A model generated the notes under the pieces. It did no database searches, was not told the origin of the DNA, and worked only from the letters and a program-made list of their open reading frames with translations. Made by a program: the position numbers and the translations under genes. Positions 44,968 through 52,907 of a DNA stretch of 64,000 nucleotides are shown here, piece after piece. Each line of letters begins with the position of its first letter. Within the stretch, counting starts at the first letter, position 1. Source of the DNA: Mycobacterium vicinigordonae (lineage in GTDB: Bacteria > Actinomycetota > Actinomycetes > Mycobacteriales > Mycobacteriaceae); assembly GCF_013466425.1 (NCBI RefSeq), contig NZ_CP059165.1, forward strand, positions 248,001 to 312,000. Reading direction: 5' to 3'.

Positions 44968-45522
44968 TTACTCGGGGTCGGCGGTGTCCCAGGGCACCAC
45001 GCCGGAAACCCAGTGCGACAGTTCCTCGACCTGATCGTTGCGATGCAGGTGGCGCGGCGGGGTGGCAAAGGTCGAGTACGGTCGGCACCGGATCACCACG
45101 CGGTTCTCGCGGTCGCACATCGCCTCGACGGACGGGCGTGCCTCTTCGCCCAGCGGCTGGCCGGACATCCGCCCCGCGACCGCCATCATCACGTCGACCG
45201 CCAGGGCACGATCGGAGTCCAGAATCGCGTCGGCGTACACCTGCAGGTAGGTGAACGGCCAGCGCTCGTCGAGCACGCACAAGCTGATCTTGCCGTCGCG
45301 TTCAATGATTCGGGCCTTGCCGCGACCGGCCATGGTGGACACCAGCAATTCGTCGTCGTCGGTCGGGATGTAGTAGACGACCGACATCGCCGGCCCGTCG
45401 TTGCGGCGGCGGTAGCCGAAGACTGCGGTTCGGTGGGTGCGGACGAACTCGCGTCGCTCCGAGGGGAGCATGTCACGGTCGGTGGGGGCCGTGAACGGCT
45501 CCGCGGCCAGCGCAAGAAGCAT
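44968..45522 (-). CDS. Pyridoxamine 5'-phosphate oxidase-like split-barrel protein
   Basis: From ATG 45522 the protein has 184 residues of the flavin/F420-binding split-barrel fold. Recognisable strands are TAVFGYRRRNDGPAMSVVYY, LLVSTMAGRGKARII and ISLCVLDERWPFTYLQVYA. Mycobacterial members are often F420-dependent reductases or haem-binding proteins; the cofactor cannot be set from motifs here. It is divergent from a tetR gene with a 19-base palindrome between them and is the likely target of that regulator. A longer start is not supported. Confidence 0.82.
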   Translation of the reverse strand: MLLALAAEPFTAPTDRDMLPSERREFVRTHRTAVFGYRRRNDGPAMSVVYYIPTDDDELLVSTMAGRGKARIIERDGKISLCVLDERWPFTYLQVYADAILDSDRALAVDVMMAVAGRMSGQPLGEEARPSVEAMCDRENRVVIRCRPYSTFATPPRHLHRNDQVEELSHWVSGVVPWDTADPE

Positions 45523-45567
45523 GACGGAACATCCTTGAGGCAGGGGCGTTGATCCGAGTTTCAAATT

Positions 45568-45586
45568 ATGGATACAGTGTGTCCAT
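45568..45586. promoter_or_regulatory. Candidate TetR operator
   Basis: ATGGA-t-ACA-G-TGT-g-TCCAT (45568-45586) is symmetric at eight of nine pairs. It ends 4 bases before the tetR start (45591) and lies 45 bases upstream of the divergent split-barrel gene, so one bound dimer could silence both. Confidence 0.65.
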
Positions 45587-45590
45587 TAAT

Positions 45591-46241
45591 ATGGACGATG
45601 TCAACTTCGCCAGGCCCCGCGGGCGCCCGCCGCTGCCGTTTGACCGGATCCTCGGTACCGCACTCGATCTCGTGGACGAATGCGGCGCTGATGCGCTGTC
45701 GATGCGATCGTTGGCGCAGCGCCTCGGCTCGGGTACCGCCACGTTGTACCGACATTTCGGCGACCGGGCAGAACTGATCGCCATGGTCGTCGACCGGATG
45801 CTCGGTGAAGTGACGATAGACGCGCGGCAACCCTGGGATCGCGCGTGTATCGCGTTTGCGCACAGTATGTTTGATGCGCTGAGTCGCCACGGCAATGTTG
45901 CGTCGTTGCTTGTCGGCCACGTGCCGATGGGCGCCAACGCGCTAGCCCATCGCGAAGCGGTGCTATCGCTACTGCTCGAAAACGGCTTCAGCGGGCGCAC
46001 CGCCGCGCGCACTTACGCCACCCTGTCGCGCTACGTCCTCGGATTCGCGATGCAGGTTCGGGGTTCAGCGTCCACCGAACGCGACGAAGACGAGCTAGCG
46101 GCGGCGTTTGGACGACTGGACCCCGAGCGGTACCCCGCGACGTCGGCCGCCGCCGGCGCACTGCCGGTGTCGCTGGCCGACGAGTTCGATTTCGGGCTGC
46201 GACTGCTGGTGTCCGGACTGCGCCGGCTCGAGCCGCGTTAG
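45591..46241 (+). CDS. TetR-family transcriptional regulator (TetR_C_1 type)
   Basis: From ATG 45591 the protein has 216 residues. It starts MDDVNFARPRGRPPLPFDRI; the HTH is LSMRSLAQRLGSGTATLYRHF (about 34-54), and the C-terminal region resembles the TetR class proper. A longer reading from 45549 would run through the operator. The gene is divergent from the split-barrel protein, with which it shares the palindrome at 45568-45586. Its stop codon overlaps that of the convergent cutinase gene by four bases. Confidence 0.9.
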   Translation: MDDVNFARPRGRPPLPFDRILGTALDLVDECGADALSMRSLAQRLGSGTATLYRHFGDRAELIAMVVDRMLGEVTIDARQPWDRACIAFAHSMFDALSRHGNVASLLVGHVPMGANALAHREAVLSLLLENGFSGRTAARTYATLSRYVLGFAMQVRGSASTERDEDELAAAFGRLDPERYPATSAAAGALPVSLADEFDFGLRLLVSGLRRLEPR

Positions 46242-46942
46242 TTGCCGAAACCGGCCGGGGCGGGCGGTGGGCCCCCGAGGTGCGCGGCGGCGAATGCGAC
46301 GCCCTGGTCGATCATCGCGCCGTCATCCGCGTACGAATTGTGCGCGGCGAAGTTCATGCCCTCCGAACACACCGGGTCGTCTGGTGCGCACACCTTCAGC
46401 GTCTTGGCTTGATACAGCGGACCGATGGCGACTGCCGGCTGGCCGAGAAATTCCATGGCCCGCACGTTGGGCGTCCCGAACAGCACGACCGAGGAGACGT
46501 GGTCGGCGACAGCGGGATCCAATGGTTTGGGCACGGTGGCCGGGTCGACTCCGTCGGGGACCTTGGCGGACGTGACGAATCCCATCACCGCCGCGCCCTG
46601 GGAGAAGCCGGAGAGCACCATCTTCGTCTTCGGGCAGGCCGTCGCCATCGAGTTGACGTGCGCCCCGGCGTCGCGGATGCCATCGATGCCGGTTGCCCAC
46701 TCCTCACTCGCGGGATAGTTGACCGAGTACACGCCCAGCGATTGCGTGCCTATTCGTGGTCGCAGAGCGTCGACGAAGGCCTGCCCGGTCGCGCCCAGAC
46801 CTTCCTCGCCGGTACCGCGCGCATAGACCACCTCGACATCGGGGCAAGGCTCTGCTGACGCGGACGGCATCGGGATTGACAACATTGCCGAACTCACGCC
46901 CGCGGCGACAACGGCCGCGGAACCAATAAACCTACCGATCAT
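46238..46942 (-). CDS. Secreted cutinase-family esterase (Culp type)
   Basis: From ATG 46942 the protein has 234 residues, with a Sec signal peptide ending near SASA (about residue 30). The catalytic triad of cutinases is visible: Ser in LSGFSQGAAV, Asp in CAPDDPVCSEG and His in NFAAHNSYADD. Four cysteines fit the two disulfides of the fold. Culp proteins of M. tuberculosis (CFP21, Cut2, Cut3) hydrolyse carboxylic esters and some lipids outside the cell. The C terminus is proline-rich (GGPPPAPAGFGN). No regulator is evident. Confidence 0.93.
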   Translation of the reverse strand: MIGRFIGSAAVVAAGVSSAMLSIPMPSASAEPCPDVEVVYARGTGEEGLGATGQAFVDALRPRIGTQSLGVYSVNYPASEEWATGIDGIRDAGAHVNSMATACPKTKMVLSGFSQGAAVMGFVTSAKVPDGVDPATVPKPLDPAVADHVSSVVLFGTPNVRAMEFLGQPAVAIGPLYQAKTLKVCAPDDPVCSEGMNFAAHNSYADDGAMIDQGVAFAAAHLGGPPPAPAGFGN

Positions 46943-47059
46943 GGATACATATTTTGCCCACCTAACAGCATCCCAAACCACCCCTTACCCACCGAGGACG
47001 AGAAATTTCTCCCGATTTAACGCGGTGGTGTTGTTGATAGATGACAAGGCGAGGAGCAA

Positions 47060-48043
47060 CTAGATGCGTGGGAGCACCTCGTCCACCAGTCGATGCAAGC
47101 TGGCCCAGCCTTCGTCGATAGGCAGCCCGCCGATCAACGGGTTTATCACGACATCCGTTCTGCCGCTCCCAATCTGGTCGACCAGTTGGTCGGGAGTGAG
47201 GATCTCCACCTGGTTGAGCCGACGCAGTTCCTCGACCGAGGCCGCGGGCGTTTCGTTGGGCCTGCGCACACCTTCACGTTTCCAAGCGCTGTACTCGGCT
47301 GTCTCGTTCATGATGAATCCGCCGTAACGCGCCCAGGCTTCGTCCGGGTCGGGGTGCAGCAGCGTGACGGTACTCCCATTCTCCGGGTAGTAGGCGAAGC
47401 CGGTCTTACCCTGAATCTCCAACTCCCTCTCGTACAGAGTCACCAACTCGGGCATCGCCATCGGGGGTGAGAACGGCAGCCCGAAACGTGCCGCCCGCCG
47501 TGCCGCCGCGGCCGTCATACCGCCGACGAAGAAGAACGGGTGCGGACGGGTGTACGGCTTGGGTGTGACGTTGACCACGGCCCCGTCGTACTCGAAAGGC
47601 TCGTCGCCCCAGGCCTTCAACAACACCGAGAGGCAATGGTCCATCAGTGCCCCGCGCTGTGACCAGTCTTTGCCGGCCGCGTGGTACTCCTCGGGGCGGT
47701 AGCCCAATCCGGCCACGAAGCTGAACCGGCCCTGGGTCAGGTTGTCGAGCACGGCGATGTCCTCGGCCAGTCGAATCGGATCGTAGAGCGGCACAATAAG
47801 AGCGTTGATGCTCAGGCGGGCATTCCGGGTGCGCCCCCCGATCGCCGCGGCCAGGATCAGCGGTGACGGCAGCCATCCCGTGGCGGCCAGGTGGTGTTCT
47901 TCGCCGCTGATCGCAGTGAAGCCGCTGCGGTCCGCGAACTCCGCCATGTCCAGCGCGGCCAGGTATCGGTCGCCGTGACGTGCCGCGGGGTCGGCGATGT
48001 TGGTCATGTTGAGTCGCAGCGCGGTGAGCAGGCCCATCGTCAC
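47060..48043 (-). CDS. LLM-class (luciferase-like) flavin-dependent oxidoreductase
   Basis: A 327-residue luciferase-like monooxygenase or F420-dependent oxidoreductase. Typical blocks are FADRSGFTAISGEEHHLAAT, PYD-type LYDPIRLAEDIAVLDNLTQG and RFSFVAGLGYRPEEYHAAGK. The start is GTG 48043, which overlaps the upstream tetR stop as GTGA, so the two genes are translationally coupled. It may supply oxygenation or F420-dependent reduction in the pathway that contains the two Baeyer-Villiger-type enzymes nearby. Confidence 0.9.
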   Translation of the reverse strand: MTMGLLTALRLNMTNIADPAARHGDRYLAALDMAEFADRSGFTAISGEEHHLAATGWLPSPLILAAAIGGRTRNARLSINALIVPLYDPIRLAEDIAVLDNLTQGRFSFVAGLGYRPEEYHAAGKDWSQRGALMDHCLSVLLKAWGDEPFEYDGAVVNVTPKPYTRPHPFFFVGGMTAAAARRAARFGLPFSPPMAMPELVTLYERELEIQGKTGFAYYPENGSTVTLLHPDPDEAWARYGGFIMNETAEYSAWKREGVRRPNETPAASVEELRRLNQVEILTPDQLVDQIGSGRTDVVINPLIGGLPIDEGWASLHRLVDEVLPRI

Positions 48044-48702
48044 GCGCTAGCGGTGGGTGTGGCGAACAACGTCCCGCGCAGTAGTTGTTTAGCGGAGTCC
48101 AGCGTCGCGGCGTAGGCATCCGCGGGCAGGCGCGCCGCCTGCTCCGACAGCCCGCGGGTGAGGGCACAGATGGCATCTACCGCGGCGGTCACGCTGGTCT
48201 CGGAGAGCAGCGCACCGTGGGCTCGGGCATCCTCGACGATTTCGGTGACGACAACGCGCAGGGCTTTGGACCCGGGATAGCTCGGACCGGTGTGTCGTAG
48301 CCGGGTGCTGCCTTGCGCGCGCCTCGCTCGCAGAAACGTCGCCAGCGACGGATGGTCGCGATTCAACAATCTCGACTCGTCCAGCACCGCTTCGAGCCGG
48401 TCGGTGATGTCGTCGGAGCGAGCGGCGGCGGCGCGCAGCCGCGGCAAGACGATACGTTCGATCTCATCGTCAGTGGCTTTGAGTAGATCGGCCTTGTTGG
48501 GGAAATAGTGATACAAGCTGCCGCTGGTCATGCCGGCTGCCCGGGCGATCTCGCGGATCGATGCGCGCGAATACCCGACTTCGGCAACACAGCGCATCGC
48601 CGCGTCGATGATGCGCAGCCGCGTCTGCTCGCCGACCGCGCCGGCCGGACGACCGAGTGCAGTTGGGCCGCCCGCCATCCCGGATACCTCCGCAGCCGCC
48701 AT
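48040..48702 (-). CDS. TetR-family regulator, sister of the divergent TetR
   Basis: A 220-residue TetR protein with HTH ASIREIARAAGMTSGSLYHYF (about 47-67), preceded by GRPAGAVGEQTRLRIIDAAM and RCVAEVGYS. The N-terminal third closely matches the divergent TetR at 48.8 kb (GRPxGAxGExTRxRII, MRCVAEVGY, IREIARxAGxTS), so the two arose by duplication. It overlaps the LLM gene by GTGA. A variant of the TCAA-N4-TTGA site lies 6 bases before its start codon. Confidence 0.92.
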   Translation of the reverse strand: MAAAEVSGMAGGPTALGRPAGAVGEQTRLRIIDAAMRCVAEVGYSRASIREIARAAGMTSGSLYHYFPNKADLLKATDDEIERIVLPRLRAAAARSDDITDRLEAVLDESRLLNRDHPSLATFLRARRAQGSTRLRHTGPSYPGSKALRVVVTEIVEDARAHGALLSETSVTAAVDAICALTRGLSEQAARLPADAYAATLDSAKQLLRGTLFATPTASA

Positions 48703-48708
48703 AATTAA

Positions 48709-48720
48709 TTGATCGGTCGA
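48709..48720. promoter_or_regulatory. Variant TCAA-N4-TTGA site between the two tetR genes (site A)
   Basis: TTGATCGGTCGA matches the reference TCAATCGGTTGA at 9 of 12 positions and keeps its central TCGG. It is in the 93-base gap between the divergent sister tetR genes, within an AT-rich stretch (AATTAATT before, AATATATTT after). Confidence 0.45.
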
Positions 48721-48795
48721 ATATATTTGACCATGGTCCGCGCCCCCGGTGCGGCTCCCTGATATGGCTGACGCTCAAGTGAGGACTCCACCGGC

Positions 48796-49440
48796 ATGAC
48801 CCGGACACAGCTGGGCCGTCCCGTCGGCGCCAGCGGCGAAGAGACCCGGCAGCGCATCATCGTTGCCACTATGCGGTGCGTCGCGGAGGTCGGCTATGCG
48901 AAGGCGACGATCCGAGAGATCGCCCGGATGGCTGGCGTGACCAGCGCCAGCCTGTACAACTATTTCCCGAACAAGTCGGAGCTGATGAAGGCGACGATCG
49001 CGGCCCGCGGCGAGGTCGCCATGCCGCGCCTTCAGCAGGCCGCCCAGGGGTCCGGAGGGGTGGTCGACCGGATTGCCGCGGTGCTCGACGAATGTGGTCA
49101 TCTCATGCGCGAGTATCCGGATCTGGCCGCGTTCGAGTGGGCGATTCGGGCCGAGCACACCGAAATCGCGGCCGGGCTCGACCATTCCCACACCGAAGGC
49201 CCGCGGTTCGAAACGTTCCGCGAGATCATCGCGGGCGTCGTCGACGACGCCTATCGCAACGGCGAGCTGCGCGACCGGCAAGATTCGGGCAGCGCCGTCG
49301 ATGCCGTCTACGCGCTCGTTTACGGCTTGACCGAATTGGCGGCCGCCGTGTCGCCGCACGACTACCAGGCCGCGTTGGGCGCTGCCAAAGTGCTGGTCAG
49401 AGGATCGTTGTTCGGGTCGGGGCGGCCTGCCGACACTTGA
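48796..49440 (+). CDS. TetR-family regulator of the monooxygenase operon
   Basis: A 214-residue TetR protein with HTH ATIREIARMAGVTSASLYNYF (about 40-60). It is a paralogue of the divergent TetR at 48.0-48.7 kb, most similar in the DNA-binding part, so both may recognise related sites. It lies directly upstream of the first Baeyer-Villiger-type gene (50 bases), and a clear TCAA-N4-TTGA operator sits in that gap. It probably represses the monooxygenase operon; its ligand would be an oxygenated or ketone intermediate. Confidence 0.93.
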   Translation: MTRTQLGRPVGASGEETRQRIIVATMRCVAEVGYAKATIREIARMAGVTSASLYNYFPNKSELMKATIAARGEVAMPRLQQAAQGSGGVVDRIAAVLDECGHLMREYPDLAAFEWAIRAEHTEIAAGLDHSHTEGPRFETFREIIAGVVDDAYRNGELRDRQDSGSAVDAVYALVYGLTELAAAVSPHDYQAALGAAKVLVRGSLFGSGRPADT

Positions 49441-49460
49441 TACGATCAACCGATTGATTA
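49440..49460. promoter_or_regulatory. Operator site B upstream of the monooxygenase operon
   Basis: The core TCAACCGATTGA (49446-49457) is a TCAA-N4-TTGA dyad. The 21 bases from 49440 to 49460 match site D before the PE_PGRS gene at 19 positions, differing only in the two central bases. It ends 30 bases before the monooxygenase start codon; its first base is the last base of the tetR stop codon. Confidence 0.7.
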
Positions 49461-49490
49461 GGTCGGGCCCACGGAGAGTGAGGTCGAAGC

Positions 49491-51284
49491 TTGACCGAGA
49501 CTGTGGGGAGCACGCTGGACGTCGAGGCGCTGCGTCGGAAGTATGCCGAGGAGCGGGCCCGGCGGTTACGACCCGACGGGATCGCGCAGTATGTGGAGAC
49601 CGCGGGGGAGTTCGCGAGTTTCGCCGAGGATCCTTGGACGGACCATACGTTCGCGCGTGACCCCCTCACCGACGAAGTGGACGTCGCGATCGTCGGCGCC
49701 GGCTTCGGTGGGTTGCTCACTGCTGTGCGATTGCGGGAACTCGGTGTCGCGAGCATCCGGCTGATCGATCGGGCCGCAGACGTCGGCGGCACCTGGTATT
49801 GGAATCGCTACCCGGGCATCGCCTGCGACGTCGAGTCCTACGTGTACATCCCGCTGCTCGAAGAGCTCGGCTACATCCCGGAATACAAGTACGCCCCGGG
49901 CGCGGAGATCTTTGCGCACTGCAGGCGCATCGCCGAGCATTACGACCTGTACCGCAATGCCTGCCTGAAGACCGATGTCCATCAAATACGCTGGAATGCA
50001 GACACTTCCCGCTGGATCATCAAGACCAATCACGGTGATGTGATGCGGGCGAAATTCGTCTCGATGGCTAACGGCTATCAGGCCAAGCCCAAATTGCCCG
50101 GTATCCCCGGCATCAGTACTTTCCGCGGCCACATGTTCCATACCAGCCGGTGGGACTACGCCTATACCGGCGAGAGCCTGGAGAACCTGACCGGCAAGCG
50201 GGTCGGCATCATCGGTACCGGAGCGACCGCGGTGCAGTGCGTGCCGCACCTGGCCGTGGCGGCGCAGCGGCTGTATGTTTTCCAGCGCACACCCTCGTCG
50301 GTCGATGTGCGCGCCAACAGCCCGACAGATCCACAGTGGGCCAACACCTTACGGCCCGGTTGGCAGCGCGAACGCATCCAGAACTTCCAGATCCTGACCT
50401 CCGGCGGGCAGGCGGAGCGAGATCTGGTTGCCGACGCCTGGACGAGCATCACCCGCAAGCTGCCGGTGATGCGACACGACACCGACACGACCCTCAGTCC
50501 CGAGCAACGGACCCGCGACATCGAACTCGCCGACTTCGCAAAGATGGATGAGATCCGCGCGAGGGTGGCCGACATCGTGGTCGATCACGCCACCGCGGAG
50601 GCGCTCAAGCCGTGGTACGGGTACTTCTGCAAACGGCCTTGTTTCCACGATGACTACCTACAGACGTTCAACCGCGACAACGTGACTCTGGTAGACACGC
50701 GTGGTCTGGGCGTGCAAGAGATCACCGAGGCGGGTGTGGTTGTCGATGGCGTGACGTATGAGCTCGATTGTTTGATCTTCGCCACGGGTTTCGAGGTGGG
50801 CACCGACTACTGTCGCCGCAGCGGCTTCGAGTTGGTCGGCCGCGACGGCGTGTCTCTGACCGAACGGTGGCGCGACGGGGTCCGCACCTTTCAGGGTTTG
50901 TGCGCCAACGGTTTTCCGAACTGCTTCATCGAAAGCATCGCCCAGGCGGGGTTGACGGTGAACTTCCCTTACCTACTCGACGTGCAGGCCACCCACGCCG
51001 CGTGGATCATCGCGTGGGCCCTGGAACACGGTGTCTGCGAGGTCGAGCCGTCGGCCGCCGCCGAAGCCGCCTGGGTGGACACGGTGCTGCAGCGGTCGGC
51101 GGCGACCACCCAGCGGGCCAAAACTTGCACACCCGGCTATTACAACCGAGAAGGTAAGGCGGACAACAAGACTCGGCAGGGCAGCTTCTTCTTCGGTGGG
51201 CCTACTGAATATGCCGACATTCTTCAGGCGTGGCGTGCGGCCGGGGACCTCGAGGGTTTCGAGTTGCGTAGAGATCACCCGTGA
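49491..51284 (+). CDS. Flavin monooxygenase, type I Baeyer-Villiger-like
   Basis: A 597-residue FAD/NADPH monooxygenase. FAD motif VAIVGAGFGG (about 65-74), the Baeyer-Villiger fingerprint FRGHMFHTSRWDY (F-x-G-x3-H-x3-W-D, about 204-216), and the NADPH motif VGIIGTGATAVQ. The extra N-terminal 60 residues match cyclopentadecanone/steroid-monooxygenase-like enzymes. Likely reaction: insertion of oxygen beside a ketone to give an ester or lactone. The start appears to be TTG 49491, with a GAGG about 8 bases upstream. Its stop overlaps the next gene as GTGA. Confidence 0.9.
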   Translation: MTETVGSTLDVEALRRKYAEERARRLRPDGIAQYVETAGEFASFAEDPWTDHTFARDPLTDEVDVAIVGAGFGGLLTAVRLRELGVASIRLIDRAADVGGTWYWNRYPGIACDVESYVYIPLLEELGYIPEYKYAPGAEIFAHCRRIAEHYDLYRNACLKTDVHQIRWNADTSRWIIKTNHGDVMRAKFVSMANGYQAKPKLPGIPGISTFRGHMFHTSRWDYAYTGESLENLTGKRVGIIGTGATAVQCVPHLAVAAQRLYVFQRTPSSVDVRANSPTDPQWANTLRPGWQRERIQNFQILTSGGQAERDLVADAWTSITRKLPVMRHDTDTTLSPEQRTRDIELADFAKMDEIRARVADIVVDHATAEALKPWYGYFCKRPCFHDDYLQTFNRDNVTLVDTRGLGVQEITEAGVVVDGVTYELDCLIFATGFEVGTDYCRRSGFELVGRDGVSLTERWRDGVRTFQGLCANGFPNCFIESIAQAGLTVNFPYLLDVQATHAAWIIAWALEHGVCEVEPSAAAEAAWVDTVLQRSAATTQRAKTCTPGYYNREGKADNKTRQGSFFFGGPTEYADILQAWRAAGDLEGFELRRDHP

Positions 51285-52777
51285 TCGGCCGGGGCCGATA
51301 TGTTCTGGGGCGGCTGCGGGCCGCGACCCGGCGTCGGCGCGCACCCAAGGTAGCGATCATCGGGGCGGGGTTCGGTGGACTCGGAGCCGCGGTGGCATTG
51401 CGACGCGTTGGTATCGACGATCTGGTGATCCTCGAGGCTGCCGACGGTGTTGGGGGTACGTGGCGACGCAACACCTACCCGGGCGCCGCGTGTGACATCC
51501 AGAGTCACCTCTACTCGTTTTCGTTCGCGCCCAACAAGTCCTGGAGTCGAACCTACGCCCGGCAACCGGAGATCTTGGCCTATCTGGAGTCGGTTGCCGA
51601 CGACTTCGACCTGCGCCGCCATCTGATGCTCGGCACCAGGGCGACCTCGGCCCGCTGGAACGGCGTGCGTTGGGACCTGTCTTTGGGCCATGGTGAGGTG
51701 TTGACCGTCGACGTCGTCGTCTGCGCGGTCGGACTGTTCGGCGCGTTGCGGTTCCCGGACATTCCGGGCCTCGATGATTTCGCCGGCACGCTGATGCACA
51801 CCGCGCAGTGGGACCCAGGCGTGGACCTGGCCGGAAAGAACGTGGCGGTAATCGGTACCGGGGCAAGCGGGGTGCAGGTCATCCCCGAACTGGCCAAGGC
51901 CGCGGCGCACTTGACGGTGTTTCAGCGGACGCCGCCGTGGATGGTCCCCAAGGACGATCGTCCTTACAGCGCAACTGAATTGGCGCGATTTCGGCGCGAC
52001 CCGCTGGCTACCCGCCGCACCCGGTGGCAGATCTGGAAGTTCCAGCACGACAACACCGCGACCATGGCCGACGATCCGGTGGTGGCCGCCCGCTCACAAT
52101 TCGCGACGTCGTTCTTGGAGCGCGTCGTGCCCGATGAGCGGCTGCGGGAGGCCTTGAGGCCGGACTATCCGTTCCGGTGCAAGCGGGTGCTGTTGGGAGA
52201 CGATTTCTACCGGGCGCTGCAGCGCGACAACGTCGACCTGGTGACCGATCCCATCGACCGGGTGACGGCGACTTCGGTGGTCACCGCTTCGGGTGGCGCG
52301 GTCGACGTTGACGCTGTGGTGTTGGCCACGGGATTCGAGACGTCGCAGTACCTGTCGGGCATCGAGGTGATCGGCCGGCACGGGCAGCGCCTACATGAAC
52401 GGTGGGGAGCGGACCCCAGCGCCTACCTCGGTGCGGCCGTGGCCGGATTCCCGAACTTCTTCATTCTCTATGGGCCGAACACCAACCAGGGCGGCAATTC
52501 GATCGTCTACATCCTTGAGGCCGGGGCCCGGCTGGCGGCCAGCGCCATCACCCGGATTGCCCGTCGCGGGGGCTATCTGGATGTTCGCCCGGAAGCCGAG
52601 AAGCGATACAACGACCAGCTCTCGGCGGATCTCGAGCGCACCATCTGGACTCAGTGCACCAGTTATTTTCGTTCGCCGACCGGCCGCATCGTGACGCAGT
52701 GGCCGTACACGGAACTCGAGTATGCGCGCCGCACCTGGCGAGTACGCGGCGCGGACTGGGTGCACTGCCGAAATTGA
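51281..52777 (+). CDS. Flavin monooxygenase, type I Baeyer-Villiger-like, second copy
   Basis: A 498-residue FAD/NADPH monooxygenase from GTG 51281, overlapping the previous stop as GTGA. It has VAIIGAGFGGLG (about 24-35), FAGTLMHTAQWDP (fingerprint with Trp-Asp, about 165-177), VAVIGTGASGVQ and the C-terminal NFFILYGPNTNQGGNS. It is shorter than its neighbour and resembles the EtaA/MymA-like groups of M. tuberculosis. Two different Baeyer-Villiger-type enzymes in one coupled operon suggest successive oxidations or a wide ketone range. Confidence 0.9.
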   Translation: MIGRGRYVLGRLRAATRRRRAPKVAIIGAGFGGLGAAVALRRVGIDDLVILEAADGVGGTWRRNTYPGAACDIQSHLYSFSFAPNKSWSRTYARQPEILAYLESVADDFDLRRHLMLGTRATSARWNGVRWDLSLGHGEVLTVDVVVCAVGLFGALRFPDIPGLDDFAGTLMHTAQWDPGVDLAGKNVAVIGTGASGVQVIPELAKAAAHLTVFQRTPPWMVPKDDRPYSATELARFRRDPLATRRTRWQIWKFQHDNTATMADDPVVAARSQFATSFLERVVPDERLREALRPDYPFRCKRVLLGDDFYRALQRDNVDLVTDPIDRVTATSVVTASGGAVDVDAVVLATGFETSQYLSGIEVIGRHGQRLHERWGADPSAYLGAAVAGFPNFFILYGPNTNQGGNSIVYILEAGARLAASAITRIARRGGYLDVRPEAEKRYNDQLSADLERTIWTQCTSYFRSPTGRIVTQWPYTELEYARRTWRVRGADWVHCRN

Positions 52778-52810
52778 CGCCTGGCGGTTGGGCCCATGCC
52801 TGATAAATTA

Positions 52811-52822
52811 TCAATCAGTTGA
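52811..52822. promoter_or_regulatory. Operator site C upstream of the PE_PGRS gene
   Basis: TCAATCAGTTGA is a TCAA-N4-TTGA dyad, read here in the opposite sense to sites B and D. Over the 15-base core its reverse complement matches site B at 13 positions. It is 85 bases upstream of the PE_PGRS start. Confidence 0.6.
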
Positions 52823-52863
52823 TTAATCTGCTGAAAAAGCGAGTTCACGGCCGCGGCCCGAGT

Positions 52864-52884
52864 ATACGATCAATTGATTGATTA
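52864..52884. promoter_or_regulatory. Operator site D upstream of the PE_PGRS gene
   Basis: The core TCAATTGATTGA (52870-52881) lies in a 21-base block identical to site B at 19 positions. The block ends 23 bases before the PE_PGRS start codon, overlapping the likely promoter. With site C it gives the PE_PGRS promoter a paired operator. Confidence 0.68.
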
Positions 52885-52907
52885 TTTACGCGCTCGGAAG
52901 GTCAGCT

